A stretch of 64,000 nt of DNA from G963674685 sp963674685 (GTDB taxonomy: Bacteria; Lernaellota; Lernaellaia; JACKCT01), in the NCBI GenBank assembly GCA_963674685.2, contig CAXXWT010000003.1, forward strand, positions 992,001-1,056,000, in the 5' to 3' direction. The position numbers and the translations under genes were made by a program. The notes beneath the pieces are model-generated. The model made no database searches and was not told the DNA's origin. It was given only the letters and a program-made list of their open reading frames with translations. Of the stretch, positions 43,897 to 52,799 are shown piece by piece; the stretch's first letter is position 1, and each line of letters opens with the position of its first letter.

Positions 43897-45009
43897 TTAA
43901 TTGGGATCGACACGGATGACTTCCATTTTTCGGCCGTACTTTTTCTCCAGTTCTTCGGCGAAGAACCGGGCCTGGATTTCCGTCGGGAAAGAACCGATCA
44001 ACACTTTTGTTTTCCCTTCCGGGACGCTTTCCATCTTTGTTGAAAAACCGGCCCGGAAAAATACTTCGGCCTCCTTCGCAGCCTTGTCATTGCCGAATAA
44101 TCCCAAAAGAACGGCGTATTCCGAGGTGGGACCTTCCGGGGGAGGTTTGATATCCGAATCGGCGGAAAGGAATTCCTGATTATCCACGCCGAGTGCGTTA
44201 AGAGAATTTTTAGCGGTTGCCTTGAAAAAATTGTCCGGAAGCTTGTTTGAGACGATCCTGTAATATCTTACGGCGCGCGCATCGTTGTCGCCTTGAGATT
44301 CTATCCTTGCCAGGAGTAAAAAAATATGCGCCGCGTCGGTTCCCGCCTCCGGTTGATCCAAAAGCCCTTTTAGAATTGTTTTCGCGTCGCCGAACTTTCC
44401 CATTTCATATTTCGCTTCCGCCAGGCCGAACCTGGCCCGGGCGACGCAGGGGTGTTTGTCATGCGATTGAATGATCATGGCGTATTCGTTGGCGGCGGCG
44501 GCCCAACGGCCCGAAATGGCATGAAACCGGGCCATAAGCATTCGCGCTTCGGGCATTAAGGGAGATTTCGGATATCTTTCTATAAGTCGTTTCGCTTCGC
44601 GCCTTGCGAAAGTCGCGTTGCCGCTGATTTGATACAGTTGCGCCAGTTCCAATAAAGCTTTTGGCGCATCGGGAAAGTTGCGGTAGCGATCGGTATAGTT
44701 TTGATATTGCCCGATGGCTTCATAATTTACCGGGCAGCGCCGGGCGTATTCCAGCTCGATATCCGACATTTCGGCGCTGACGGGAAAGTGATCCTGAAAT
44801 ATCTTCAGAATTTTTCCGGCGCTTGCAAAATCATTTTTTTCATAGGCCTTTTGAAGGAGCTTGCTTAAATCATCGAAATCGGGATGATTCGCATAAGCCT
44901 GTGAAAAAGATAAGAGAAGAATCAGCGGCGCCCAAACGGCAAGTCGCAAAATCCGATCAGGCCAGATCGATGATTTCCTTTTCCTGTTCTGGTTTATTTT
45001 CCGGTTCAT
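43897..45009 (-). CDS. TPR protein with C-terminal SPOR domain
   Basis: 370 residues from 45009; a TTG at 44949 starts exactly at a good signal peptide (L-R-L-A-V-W-A-P-L-I-L-L-L) and may be the true start. About eight TPR-like helices include L-A-Q-L-Y-Q-I-S-G-N-A-T and A-R-F-G-L-A-E-A-K-Y. The SPOR-like ending is A-V-L-L-G-L-F-G-N-D-K-A-A-K, then T-K-V-L-I-G-S-F-P-T and A-R-F-F-A-E-E-L. SPOR binds denuded glycan at division sites. The N-terminus overlaps the end of lapA by 53 bases in the longer version. Last gene of the minus-strand run. Confidence 0.75.
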   Translation of the reverse strand: MNRKINQNRKRKSSIWPDRILRLAVWAPLILLLSFSQAYANHPDFDDLSKLLQKAYEKNDFASAGKILKIFQDHFPVSAEMSDIELEYARRCPVNYEAIGQYQNYTDRYRNFPDAPKALLELAQLYQISGNATFARREAKRLIERYPKSPLMPEARMLMARFHAISGRWAAAANEYAMIIQSHDKHPCVARARFGLAEAKYEMGKFGDAKTILKGLLDQPEAGTDAAHIFLLLARIESQGDNDARAVRYYRIVSNKLPDNFFKATAKNSLNALGVDNQEFLSADSDIKPPPEGPTSEYAVLLGLFGNDKAAKEAEVFFRAGFSTKMESVPEGKTKVLIGSFPTEIQARFFAEELEKKYGRKMEVIRVDPN

Positions 45010-45352
45010 TGGAGGTCAGTTCTTCCGCCCCGGAGTCGCCGATGTTGTAAGCGACGTCCTGATCTTCGGCGCCACGCAGGCTGTCGTAACGTGCTTTAAG
45101 ATCTTCCAGTTCCTGTACGGCTTCTTTGCGCAGTTTGCGGTTTTTCAAAACGTCCCACAAAGAACCGGCCGCGACAAAAAACGCCCCGCCGATCATCGTG
45201 ACGACCAGGTAGGTCCACATGGGAAAGGGGACGGACTGCCATTTGAAGAAGGTGACGGACTGGTTCTGGGCCAGCCAGCTCCAGTTATAGTGAAGCAAAA
45301 ATCCAATGGCCAGCGCAAAGACCAGAAAGAAAAAAGCTTTGATGATGCGCAT
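44957..45352 (-). CDS. lapA: LapA-domain (lipopolysaccharide assembly protein A) membrane protein
   Basis: 131 residues. Two membrane helices (about 5-23 and 48-68) in the DUF1049/LapA arrangement, followed by a coiled coil (L-R-K-E-A-V-Q-E-L-E-D-L) and an acidic tail. In E. coli LapA binds LapB/YciM and tunes LPS synthesis through LpxC. Starts 9 bases after the HIT gene stop. Confidence 0.85.
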   Translation of the reverse strand: MRIIKAFFFLVFALAIGFLLHYNWSWLAQNQSVTFFKWQSVPFPMWTYLVVTMIGGAFFVAAGSLWDVLKNRKLRKEAVQELEDLKARYDSLRGAEDQDVAYNIGDSGAEELTSNEPENKPEQEKEIIDLA

Positions 45353-45361
45353 GATGTCTCC

Positions 45362-45862
45362 CTATTTGTCGTCTCGTTTCACAAGTTTTTGATAGTATGG
45401 CAGCATTCTGTCGTAGGTGTCCGACAGATGTTCCGAAATAACTCTGCAATCGCCGACCACGGGCATGAAGTTCGTATCTCCGGACCATCGCGGGACGATA
45501 TGAAAATGAAGGTGCTCGTGAATCCCGGCGCCGCCGGCCTTGCCCAGATTCAATCCGACATTGAAACCTTCCGGATGGACCGATTCCCGCAGCACGGTCT
45601 GGGAATACTTCAATAGTTGAAATGTCTCCAGGAGAATTTCGTCGCTCATCTCCGCCAGATCGGATTTATGGGCGTAGGGTACGACCATCAGGTGACCGTT
45701 GGTGTACGGGTAGCGGTTCATGATGACGAATACGTCTTTGCCGCGATACAGAATCAGATTTTGACGGTCGTTGTTCTCCGACGGCCCCTGGCAGAATACG
45801 CAATAGTCGGGACGCTCTCCCACGAGATATTCCATTCTCCAGGGCGCCCACAATTTATTCAA
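45362..45862 (-). CDS. HIT-family nucleotide hydrolase
   Basis: 166 residues. The histidine triad is H-L-H-F-H in G-I-H-E-H-L-H-F-H-I-V. A C-V-F-C zinc-type motif and W-A-P-W-R-M-E-Y-L at the N-terminus place it in the branch near Ap4A phosphorylase-like HIT proteins. Its ATG overlaps the phosphoesterase stop by 4 bases. Confidence 0.9.
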   Translation of the reverse strand: MNKLWAPWRMEYLVGERPDYCVFCQGPSENNDRQNLILYRGKDVFVIMNRYPYTNGHLMVVPYAHKSDLAEMSDEILLETFQLLKYSQTVLRESVHPEGFNVGLNLGKAGGAGIHEHLHFHIVPRWSGDTNFMPVVGDCRVISEHLSDTYDRMLPYYQKLVKRDDK

Positions 45863-46368
45863 TTTCTTCCTCCGGGACGATTCAGGTTGACAATATGCCC
45901 TTCAATCACGCTTTCTTCAACCCGCAGTATCCCCACGGAGGGAGGATTTCCCCTTCGCGGCTGTGTGGGCGATCCGGGATTGAAAAGGAGAACGTCGGTA
46001 TGCTTGCGGCAATATGGAACATGCGTATGCCCGAAGACAACCGCATTTTTATTCCGGAATTCCGAGGCCAGGGATCTTTCAATCGGGTACGCGTAATTGT
46101 GTCCGTGCACTAAAGCGATGTGAACATTTTCCACGTCCAACATTTCCAGCGAAGGCAGTTCCATGGCCAGCAAAGAGTCCAGATTCCCCATGACGGCATG
46201 CAGGGGACGCGGATAAAAAATAGCCTCCATGACGGCCAGGTCATGTATGTCTCCGGCATGCAATACGACATCCACATCGGCAAAGGGCCCCTCGGCTATC
46301 GAACGGATGAGAGTAAAGTCGTCGCCGGTCTTTAAATGCGTATCGGATAGCACGCCGATGGTTTTCAA
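45859..46368 (-). CDS. yfcE: YfcE/MJ0936-family metallophosphoesterase
   Basis: About 169 residues from TTG 46368, preceded by GGGAG at 6 bases; an ATG at 46410 has no ribosome-binding site. Metal motifs are G-V-L-S-D-T-H, V-L-H-A-G-D-I-H-D, M-G-N-L-D, L-V-H-G-H and F-G-H-T-H, all complete. It hydrolyses phosphodiesters with two metals; the physiological substrate is unknown in this family. Confidence 0.88.
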   Translation of the reverse strand: MKTIGVLSDTHLKTGDDFTLIRSIAEGPFADVDVVLHAGDIHDLAVMEAIFYPRPLHAVMGNLDSLLAMELPSLEMLDVENVHIALVHGHNYAYPIERSLASEFRNKNAVVFGHTHVPYCRKHTDVLLFNPGSPTQPRRGNPPSVGILRVEESVIEGHIVNLNRPGGRN

Positions 46369-46451
46369 TTTATCTCCCGGGAAGTTTTTTGTCGGCGGAC
46401 TTGACTGCAAGAAGGCGGGGAAATATTTCGATCATGAATTTGTTTTAATTT

Positions 46452-46742
46452 TTAGTTTTTATTCAGAGTGTCGACCCTTGCTTTGAGTTCCTTGCCGGCT
46501 TTGAAAAATGGCACCATTTTTTCCTCGACATGAACCTGCACGCCCGTTTTGGGATCTCTGCCGATACGCGCCTTGCGCTTACGAAGGTGGAAACTGCCAA
46601 AACCGCGAATCTCGATCCTGTCGCCATCGGCCAACGCCTCGATCATTTTATCGAAAATGGTGTTGACGATCACCTCGGCGTCCTTCTTGCGTCCGCCGGC
46701 AATTCTTTCCGCGACCTGAGCGATTAATTCGGATTTGGTCAT
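46452..46742 (-). CDS. ihfB: Integration host factor, beta subunit
   Basis: 96 residues. M-T-K-S-E-L-I at the N-terminus and the DNA-binding arm I-E-I-R-G-F-G-S-F, followed by G-R-D-P-K-T-G, match IhfB closely. The C-terminus G-K-E-L-K-A-R-V is typical. It bends DNA for transcription and recombination, normally with an IhfA subunit that is not in this window. It lies in the classic cmk-rpsA-ihfB order, here with sppA inserted. AAAGGAG precedes the ATG. Confidence 0.92.
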   Translation of the reverse strand: MTKSELIAQVAERIAGGRKKDAEVIVNTIFDKMIEALADGDRIEIRGFGSFHLRKRKARIGRDPKTGVQVHVEEKMVPFFKAGKELKARVDTLNKN

Positions 46743-46784
46743 GGTGTTGGCTCCTTTAGAATCAGCATGAAAGCGATTGGAATT

Positions 46785-47675
46785 TCAGCGTAAGTTGAAG
46801 TCCTTTTGCTCGATCATATTTTGCAGACCCGTTGCGAGGCGACCGAGGAGATCATCGAGGAAAACATCGAGCAGCGTCACGCGCCGCTGCCTTTCCTGAA
46901 CGATTCGCGGCCTTCCTTTGATACCCGCCAATTTGGCTGCGTAGTCTATTGAGTCGAGATAATTGCCCAATTTGTCAACCAGGTCGTACTCCAGCGCCTG
47001 TGATCCGGTGAATATCCGGCCGTCCGCGATGGGTCGGATGCTTGCCGGATCGAGGCCGCGCCCTTCGGCGATGGCCTCGACGAATTGATTTTGGACGTCA
47101 TCCACGACGTCTTGTAATAGTTTTCTTTCTTCCACGGTCAGATCGCGGGACCAGGCGCCCATGTCCTTGTACTTGCCGCTTTTTACGACATTGCTGCTTA
47201 AGCCGATCTGTTCGTACAAGCGGCGGACGTTCATGAATTCCATGATGACGCCGATAGAACCGGTCAGAGTTCCGGGATTGGCCATAATTTTATTGGCGGC
47301 GCAGGCCACGTAATAGCCCCCGGAAGCAGCGGTGCTTCCGAGGGACGCCACGACGACCTTGTGCTGACGTATTTTGATAACTTCCCTGAAAATTTCCTGC
47401 GAAGGACCGACCGATCCCCCGGGAGAATCGATGCGCAGCAAAATGGCGCCGATGGAATTATCCCGGGAGTATTGATCCAGCAGATCGAGGGTGGGTCGGC
47501 TTTCCGAAATCGTTGAAGTGATATTGACGACCCCGATTCCGTCGTTTTCCAACAGGGTGGGAAAACCCGTGGAAAAGGACGAAAACGAGGTCATCAAGAT
47601 GATAGCGGCCCCGAAGAAAAGCAGTATGACGGCGCTGCCGACAATGAATCCTAATAGGATGGGTCTGGTTTTCAT
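46785..47675 (-). CDS. sppA: Signal peptide peptidase (S49)
   Basis: 296 residues of the short SppA type. An N-terminal membrane helix (residues 5-30) precedes the protease core. The substrate-binding R-I-D-S-P-G-G-S-V-G is followed by A-A-S-G-G-Y-Y-V-A with the catalytic Ser, and G-K-Y-K-D-M-G near 165-172 holds the Lys of the Ser-Lys dyad. It removes cleaved signal peptides from the membrane. Located between rpsA and ihfB, 21 bases after rpsA. Confidence 0.92.
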   Translation of the reverse strand: MKTRPILLGFIVGSAVILLFFGAAIILMTSFSSFSTGFPTLLENDGIGVVNITSTISESRPTLDLLDQYSRDNSIGAILLRIDSPGGSVGPSQEIFREVIKIRQHKVVVASLGSTAASGGYYVACAANKIMANPGTLTGSIGVIMEFMNVRRLYEQIGLSSNVVKSGKYKDMGAWSRDLTVEERKLLQDVVDDVQNQFVEAIAEGRGLDPASIRPIADGRIFTGSQALEYDLVDKLGNYLDSIDYAAKLAGIKGRPRIVQERQRRVTLLDVFLDDLLGRLATGLQNMIEQKDFNLR

Positions 47676-47696
47676 TTCATGACCGTTTTGTTTGCG

Positions 47697-49622
47697 TTAC
47701 TCGTTCGTATCCGTTTTTTCAGGCTCCTCGACGGCGCTTTCGTCCTTGTTTTCTTCGGTCTCGGCCGCGGGCGCTTCGACTTCAGCAGTCTCGACGGGAG
47801 TCTCGGCGGTTTCAGCGGCTTCTTCCGCCGGCTTTTCTTCTGGCGCGGCAGCGGCTTCTTCCACCGGTTTTTCTTCTGGCGCAGAAGCGGCTTGTTTGGC
47901 GGCTTCATGCGCGGATTCCGCGGAGGTGGCCGCCGCGATCAGATCGGCCATCTGGGATCTGGCGCTGCCGTGCTTGGCGACGTAAGAAGCGTACTCGGTT
48001 TTTTCCGCATTGCTTTCGATGGATTTCTTAGACAGGCGGATCTTTCTTTCCTTGGAGTCGATGTTCATGATTTCCGCGGTGATCTTATCGCCAACTTGCG
48101 TGATCTCGGAAGGATTTTCGATCTTCTTCATGGAAAGTTCGGATATGTGAATCAGGCCTTCGACGCCTTCTTCGATGCTCACGAATACGCCGAAATCGGC
48201 AATGGAAATAATCTCGCCCGTGACGATGTCGCCCATGTTGTAACGGGAAACGACGCTGACCCAGGGATCTTCAGACAGTTGTTTGATGCCCAGGGAGAAT
48301 CGTTCGTTGGCCCGGTCTATGCTCAAAACAATGGCTTCGACTTCCTGGCCCTTTTTAAAAATTTCGCCGGGATGCTTGATTCGCTGCGACCAGGAAATGT
48401 CGCTGATGTGGATCAGGCCGTCGATACCCTCGTCGATGCCGACGAACAGGCCGAAATCGGTGATGTTGCGAATCTTGCCGATGATGTGCGTTCCGACCGG
48501 ATAATTCTCTTCGATGATGTCCCAGGGATTCGGCTCGGTTTGTTTCAGACCCAGAGAAATCCGGCGGTTTTCCACGTTGACATCGAGAATAATGGACTCC
48601 ACGACGTCGCCGACGGCCAGAAGCTTGCTGGGATGCTTGATTTTTTTCGTCCAGCTCATTTCCGAAACATGAATCAGGCCTTCAACGCCCTGCTCGAGTT
48701 CGATGAACGCGCCGTAATCGGTCAGGCTGACAACTTTGCCTTCGATGCGTTCGCCGATCTGGTATTTTTTGTCTACATCTTTCCAGGGATCCGGAGTGAT
48801 TTGCTTGAGTCCCAGAGAAACGCGCTGACGTTCCGGGTCGTATTTCAAAACGACGGTTTTCACTTCGTCGCCGATCTCGAACATTTCGGAAGGATGATTC
48901 ACGCGGCCCCAACTCATATCCGTAATGTGCAGAAGGCCGTCGATGCCGCCCAGGTCGATGAATGCGCCGTAGTCGGTGATGTTTTTGACGATGCCGTCGA
49001 GAACGGCGTTTTCTTCAAGCCTGGTCAGGGTCTTGTTGCGCAGTTCCTCGCGTTCTTTTTCCAGAAGGGCGCGCCGGGAAAGCACGATGTTGCCGCGGCG
49101 GCGATTGAATTTCAAAATTTTGAAGTGGCTTATGGTGCCCACGAGTTTTTCAAGATTGCGAACGGGGCGAAGATCGACCTGGGAGCCGGGCAGGAAAGCC
49201 CTGACGCCGATATCGACGTTGAGGCCGCCCTTGACGCGGGCGATGATTTTTCCTTCAACGATGCCGTCGTCGTCGTATGCGTTGCTGATTTCGTCCCATA
49301 CCTTCATCTTGTCCGCTTTTTCCTTGGACAGGACGATTTTTCCCGTATCGTCTTCGGCTTCCACCAGCAAAACGTCAAACTCGTCGCCGACGTTGACGTC
49401 TACGCTGCCGTCGCTTTTCTTGAATTCGTTAAGATCGATGGAACCTTCGGATTTGAATCCGATATCGACAATGGCGTTGTCATTGCGGATGGCGATGATT
49501 TTGCCTCTGACGACTTCGCCTTCCTTCTTGGTTCCGATTTCGCTCTGTTCAAAAAGTTCGGCAAAAGAAATGTTCTCTTCTTCGCCGGATTGCGGGGTTT
49601 GAGGGTTCATTGTTTCCGACAT
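47697..49622 (-). CDS. rpsA: 30S ribosomal protein S1
   Basis: 641 residues, with the six consecutive S1 RNA-binding repeats expected for a full-length S1. Each repeat has the pattern G-x-V-x-x-I-x-D-F/Y-G-A/V-F, as in I-T-D-Y-G-A-F-I-D-L and I-A-D-F-G-V-F-V-S-I. The first two are the more divergent ribosome-binding repeats. The last 65 residues are low-complexity Ala/Glu/Pro (E-E-K-P-V-E-E-A-A-A-A), which is an unusual tail that may be disordered. S1 unfolds mRNA for initiation. It often represses its own translation through the leader, which here is the 227 bases after cmk. Confidence 0.95.
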   Translation of the reverse strand: MSETMNPQTPQSGEEENISFAELFEQSEIGTKKEGEVVRGKIIAIRNDNAIVDIGFKSEGSIDLNEFKKSDGSVDVNVGDEFDVLLVEAEDDTGKIVLSKEKADKMKVWDEISNAYDDDGIVEGKIIARVKGGLNVDIGVRAFLPGSQVDLRPVRNLEKLVGTISHFKILKFNRRRGNIVLSRRALLEKEREELRNKTLTRLEENAVLDGIVKNITDYGAFIDLGGIDGLLHITDMSWGRVNHPSEMFEIGDEVKTVVLKYDPERQRVSLGLKQITPDPWKDVDKKYQIGERIEGKVVSLTDYGAFIELEQGVEGLIHVSEMSWTKKIKHPSKLLAVGDVVESIILDVNVENRRISLGLKQTEPNPWDIIEENYPVGTHIIGKIRNITDFGLFVGIDEGIDGLIHISDISWSQRIKHPGEIFKKGQEVEAIVLSIDRANERFSLGIKQLSEDPWVSVVSRYNMGDIVTGEIISIADFGVFVSIEEGVEGLIHISELSMKKIENPSEITQVGDKITAEIMNIDSKERKIRLSKKSIESNAEKTEYASYVAKHGSARSQMADLIAAATSAESAHEAAKQAASAPEEKPVEEAAAAPEEKPAEEAAETAETPVETAEVEAPAAETEENKDESAVEEPEKTDTNE

Positions 49623-49815
49623 TAATTCGTTCCTGCTTAAATGTTGTTATTTGCGTCCGGCCGTGATTGACCGTCGTGTATTTTTGTTATTCGTATTCGC
49701 GAAAAGGCCCGGTTTACTATCCCCAAATGCCCATCAAGCGCTGCATCTTCAACGCGGGATAATATTTATTAATGTTTTCAATAGGTTACAGGCACTTCAG
49801 CCAAAACGGAGCGCA

Positions 49816-49838
49816 TTTTAGCCACACGAAGGCTAAAA
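49816..49838. other. Small inverted repeat in the cmk-rpsA gap
   Basis: TTTTAGCC (49816-49823) and GGCTAAAA (49831-49838) flank a 7-base loop, within the 227-bp gap. On the minus strand this lies just after the cmk stop, ahead of an A/T-rich run that probably contains the rpsA promoter. It could be a terminator-antiterminator or part of an S1 leader structure; no stronger claim is warranted. Confidence 0.35.
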
Positions 49839-49849
49839 ATCAAGTGCCG

Positions 49850-50533
49850 TCAGCCATTTCCTATTATTTTTCGCGCCGTTGCGGCGATTTGCTCCACCAC
49901 TTCATCGATGCTCAGGTTCGTTGAATCCAAAATGACGGCATCGGCGGCGCGGGTTAAAGGATTCAGACTCCGGTTGCTGTCGTTTTCGTCCCTTTGAATC
50001 TGATCGGCCAGAATTTGCTCGAAATCCACTTTTTGCCCCCGGCCTTCAAGATCCTTCATGCGCCGGCGAGCGCGTGTCTCGGCGGCGGCGTCAAGAAAAA
50101 TCTTCAAATGGGCGTCTGGAAACACATTCGTGCCGATGTCTCTTCCTTCCATGACCACGCCGCCGCGCGCGCCCATTTGCCGCTGCATTTCCACCAGGCG
50201 GCCGCGCACCGACGGAAGGGCGGAAAAGTCCGACGCCCAGCGGCTGATTTCATGGTCGCGGATTTCCTCACTGACGTCTTCGCCGTCCAGCAGCACTCTT
50301 TGTTCGCCTTCGCCTCCGGTAAAAGAAATTTCGATTTCTTCAAGCAGGCGGCGCAGGTCGTCGTTTTCCTCGGCTTGCAATCCTTTTCTTTTCGCCGCCA
50401 GACCGACGCATCGATACATGGCCCCCGTGTCGATGTAAGTCAGCAAAAGCAAGGAGGCCAGTTTTCTGCTGATGGTGCTTTTTCCGGAACCCGAGGGACC
50501 GTCAATCGCGATAATGATTTCTTTGTGCGGCAC
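49850..50533 (-). CDS. cmk: Cytidylate kinase
   Basis: 227 residues. P-loop G-P-S-G-S-G-K-S-T at 12-20, then D-T-G-A-M-Y-R for CMP binding, and E-G-R-D-I-G-T-N-V-F-P lid and D-A-H-L-K-I-F base. It phosphorylates CMP and dCMP. It begins 12 bases after aroA, forming the common aroA-cmk pair. Confidence 0.95.
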   Translation of the reverse strand: MPHKEIIIAIDGPSGSGKSTISRKLASLLLLTYIDTGAMYRCVGLAAKRKGLQAEENDDLRRLLEEIEISFTGGEGEQRVLLDGEDVSEEIRDHEISRWASDFSALPSVRGRLVEMQRQMGARGGVVMEGRDIGTNVFPDAHLKIFLDAAAETRARRRMKDLEGRGQKVDFEQILADQIQRDENDSNRSLNPLTRAADAVILDSTNLSIDEVVEQIAATARKIIGNG

Positions 50534-50545
50534 AATGCGCTCCCG

Positions 50546-51838
50546 TCAAAGATGAATGCCTTTGGCAAGCTTGTCCAACTGATGGAAAAATTGAGGATAA
50601 CTGATTTTCACGACATCGGAATATTTCACCCGGATTCCGGCCACGCGGGTTCCGATGACGGATGCGGTCATGGCGATTCGATGATCGCCGCAAGGATCGA
50701 TCAAAGCGCCGCGCAGGGTTTGCGGACCTTTGATTTTCCAGCCGTCATCGAGTTCGGAAATTTCGCCGCCGAGGGTTTTGATCATGAGCGTTGTGGCGCG
50801 GATTCGGTCGCTTTCCTTTTTGCGCAGTTCCTTGCCGCCCCGGATTTCCGTCATTCCGTCGGCGAAAAGGGCTAAAGACGCCAGCAGCGGCAATTCGTCC
50901 AAAGAGTCCAGGGCTTGCCTGCCTTTCACTTCAATGCCGCGCAGTCGCGATGACTTGGCGGTGATTCGGCAGGATTCTTCGCAGCCCCACTGGCGCGTGG
51001 AATCGAAACGGATGTCGGCGCCCATATTTTTGACGGCCCGATAAAAACCAAGCCTCCTTTGATTGTGCATGACGTTTTCACATTGAATGCGGCCTTTTGC
51101 GTTGATCAGGGCGGCCGCCGCGAAATACGCGGCCGATGAAGGATCGCCGCAAAGATTGAGCGTAAACGGGCGGGGGCGGGCCGGACCGGCGAGCGTGATT
51201 TTCACTCCCATGGCGCTGACGGGCAATCCCGTGAACGCAAAAAGACGCTCGCTGTGATCCCGGCTTTTGGACGGTTCGGTGACGGCGGTTAGTCCTTCGG
51301 TAAAAAGAGCCGCCAGCATCAGGGCGCTTTTCAGTTGCGCGCTCGGGATGGGGTTGACGTGATGCAACGCCGTAAGCTTGTGGCGGCGTTTGCGGATAAC
51401 GAGCGGCGCATGTCCGTCGGTCGTAGATATATCGGCGCCCATGCGACGGAGAGGTTCGGCGATGCGTCTCATGGGACGTTTCGATAGCGACGCGTCGCCG
51501 ACAAGCGTGGCGCTGACGTCGGCGCCCGCCAGAAGTCCGGCGAGAAGGCGCATCGTTGTGCCGGAGTTCCCGCAGTCCAGAGGCGCTTCCGGTGTTTTCA
51601 GCTCACCTCGGACGCCGAAAACACGCACAGTGTGATTCGATATGCGTACGAATTTAGCACCCAGAATCTCCATGCAACGGATGGTCGAATTGACGTCGTC
51701 GCTTTGCGGCAGGTTGCCGATGACGCTGACGCCGCCGGCTATCGCGGCGAGGATGACGGCGCGATGGGCGAGGCTTTTATCGCCGGGCAGACGCAGGACG
51801 CCCTTGAACGAATCGAATGTCGGAATGGACCGTTCCAT
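50546..51838 (-). CDS. aroA: 3-phosphoshikimate 1-carboxyvinyltransferase (EPSP synthase)
   Basis: 430 residues, normal length. Substrate motifs are L-P-G-D-K-S-L-A-H-R, G-N-S-G-T-T-M-R-L-L-A-G and R-K-K-E-S-D-R-I near the C-terminus. It joins shikimate-3-phosphate and PEP in the aromatic amino-acid pathway. The L-A-G-L-L-A-G after G-N-S-G-T-T is typical of class II-like variants. Follows miaA by 19 bases. Confidence 0.95.
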   Translation of the reverse strand: MERSIPTFDSFKGVLRLPGDKSLAHRAVILAAIAGGVSVIGNLPQSDDVNSTIRCMEILGAKFVRISNHTVRVFGVRGELKTPEAPLDCGNSGTTMRLLAGLLAGADVSATLVGDASLSKRPMRRIAEPLRRMGADISTTDGHAPLVIRKRRHKLTALHHVNPIPSAQLKSALMLAALFTEGLTAVTEPSKSRDHSERLFAFTGLPVSAMGVKITLAGPARPRPFTLNLCGDPSSAAYFAAAALINAKGRIQCENVMHNQRRLGFYRAVKNMGADIRFDSTRQWGCEESCRITAKSSRLRGIEVKGRQALDSLDELPLLASLALFADGMTEIRGGKELRKKESDRIRATTLMIKTLGGEISELDDGWKIKGPQTLRGALIDPCGDHRIAMTASVIGTRVAGIRVKYSDVVKISYPQFFHQLDKLAKGIHL

Positions 51839-51857
51839 GTGCCGCTTTGCCTAAGAG

Positions 51858-52799
51858 TTATTTTCGTTGCGTCGCATCGCGCAGCCAGGCTTGCATGCGC
51901 CCGAGCATATTATCGTTTTCATCGGGCATTTGAAACCAATGGATTTCCTTGTCGGCCCGAAACCAGGTTCTTTGCCTTTTCGCCAGTTTATTGGAGCCCC
52001 GGATCGTCTCGGCGATGGCGGTTTCGATGTCGATTTCACCTCGAATATGCCGAATCATCGGCCGATACCCGACCGCGGCCATGGAAGAATCCGAATAGGC
52101 CACACCCTCCGATAAAAGTTTTCTCACTTCCTGTTCGAATCCCTGCTCGATCATCAGGCGGGCGCGCGCTTCTATGCGCTCCTTCAATTTTCGCGGATCT
52201 CTTTTCAGCCCGATTTTCAAGGCGTCATAATGGCGTTCGCCGAATTGATGATCATTTTGGAAGTCGCTTAACGTCATGCCGGAGGCTTCATAAACCTCGA
52301 TAGCCCTGACGAGGCGTACGTGATCCTTCGGTGAAAGCTTCGACGCGCATTCAGGATCGATTTTACCGACCCGTCGGTGCAGATAGCCGGGATCGGCGGC
52401 TTCTGTCGCGCGGAGTTCATCGCGCAGGAGTCTGTTGAAAGGCGGCGCGTCGATCAGGCCGTGGGTCAGGGTTTTTACATACAATCCGGTTCCACCCGCA
52501 ACGACGGGCAGTTTTCCGCGGCCGGTGATATCGCGGATTGCCTTGCGCGCGTCTTCCCAAAAGCGGCCAGCGGAATACGTGTCTTTGGGATCGGCCATGT
52601 CGATGAGATGAAACGACGCGCGGGCCTGTTCCTGCGCCGTCGGCTTGGCCGTGCCGATATCCATGCCGCGATATACCTGCATGGAATCCGCATTGATGAT
52701 TTCGCCGTTGAATTTTAAAGCCGCTTCGATGGCGGCCGCCGTTTTACCCGTCGCGGTTTCACCGACGATGCAGATAATTTTCGGCGGCGAATCCGGCAT
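51858..52799 (-). CDS. miaA: tRNA dimethylallyltransferase
   Basis: 313 residues. Walker A is G-E-T-A-T-G-K-T, followed by the D-S-M-Q-V-Y-R-G-M-D-I-G-T-A-K-P block for tRNA and DMAPP. It adds dimethylallyl to A37 of tRNAs that read U-initial codons. Its first base overlaps the Kelch gene stop by one base, an unusually tight junction. Confidence 0.95.
   Translation of the reverse strand: MPDSPPKIICIVGETATGKTAAAIEAALKFNGEIINADSMQVYRGMDIGTAKPTAQEQARASFHLIDMADPKDTYSAGRFWEDARKAIRDITGRGKLPVVAGGTGLYVKTLTHGLIDAPPFNRLLRDELRATEAADPGYLHRRVGKIDPECASKLSPKDHVRLVRAIEVYEASGMTLSDFQNDHQFGERHYDALKIGLKRDPRKLKERIEARARLMIEQGFEQEVRKLLSEGVAYSDSSMAAVGYRPMIRHIRGEIDIETAIAETIRGSNKLAKRQRTWFRADKEIHWFQMPDENDNMLGRMQAWLRDATQRK

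Noticed and set aside
47679..49625. A 648-codon open frame on the plus strand opposite rpsA
   Set aside because: It is antisense to a clear six-repeat ribosomal protein S1. The translation is Phe/Asp/Gly-rich, as expected for the reverse complement of GC-rich codons, and no ribosome-binding site or domain is visible.
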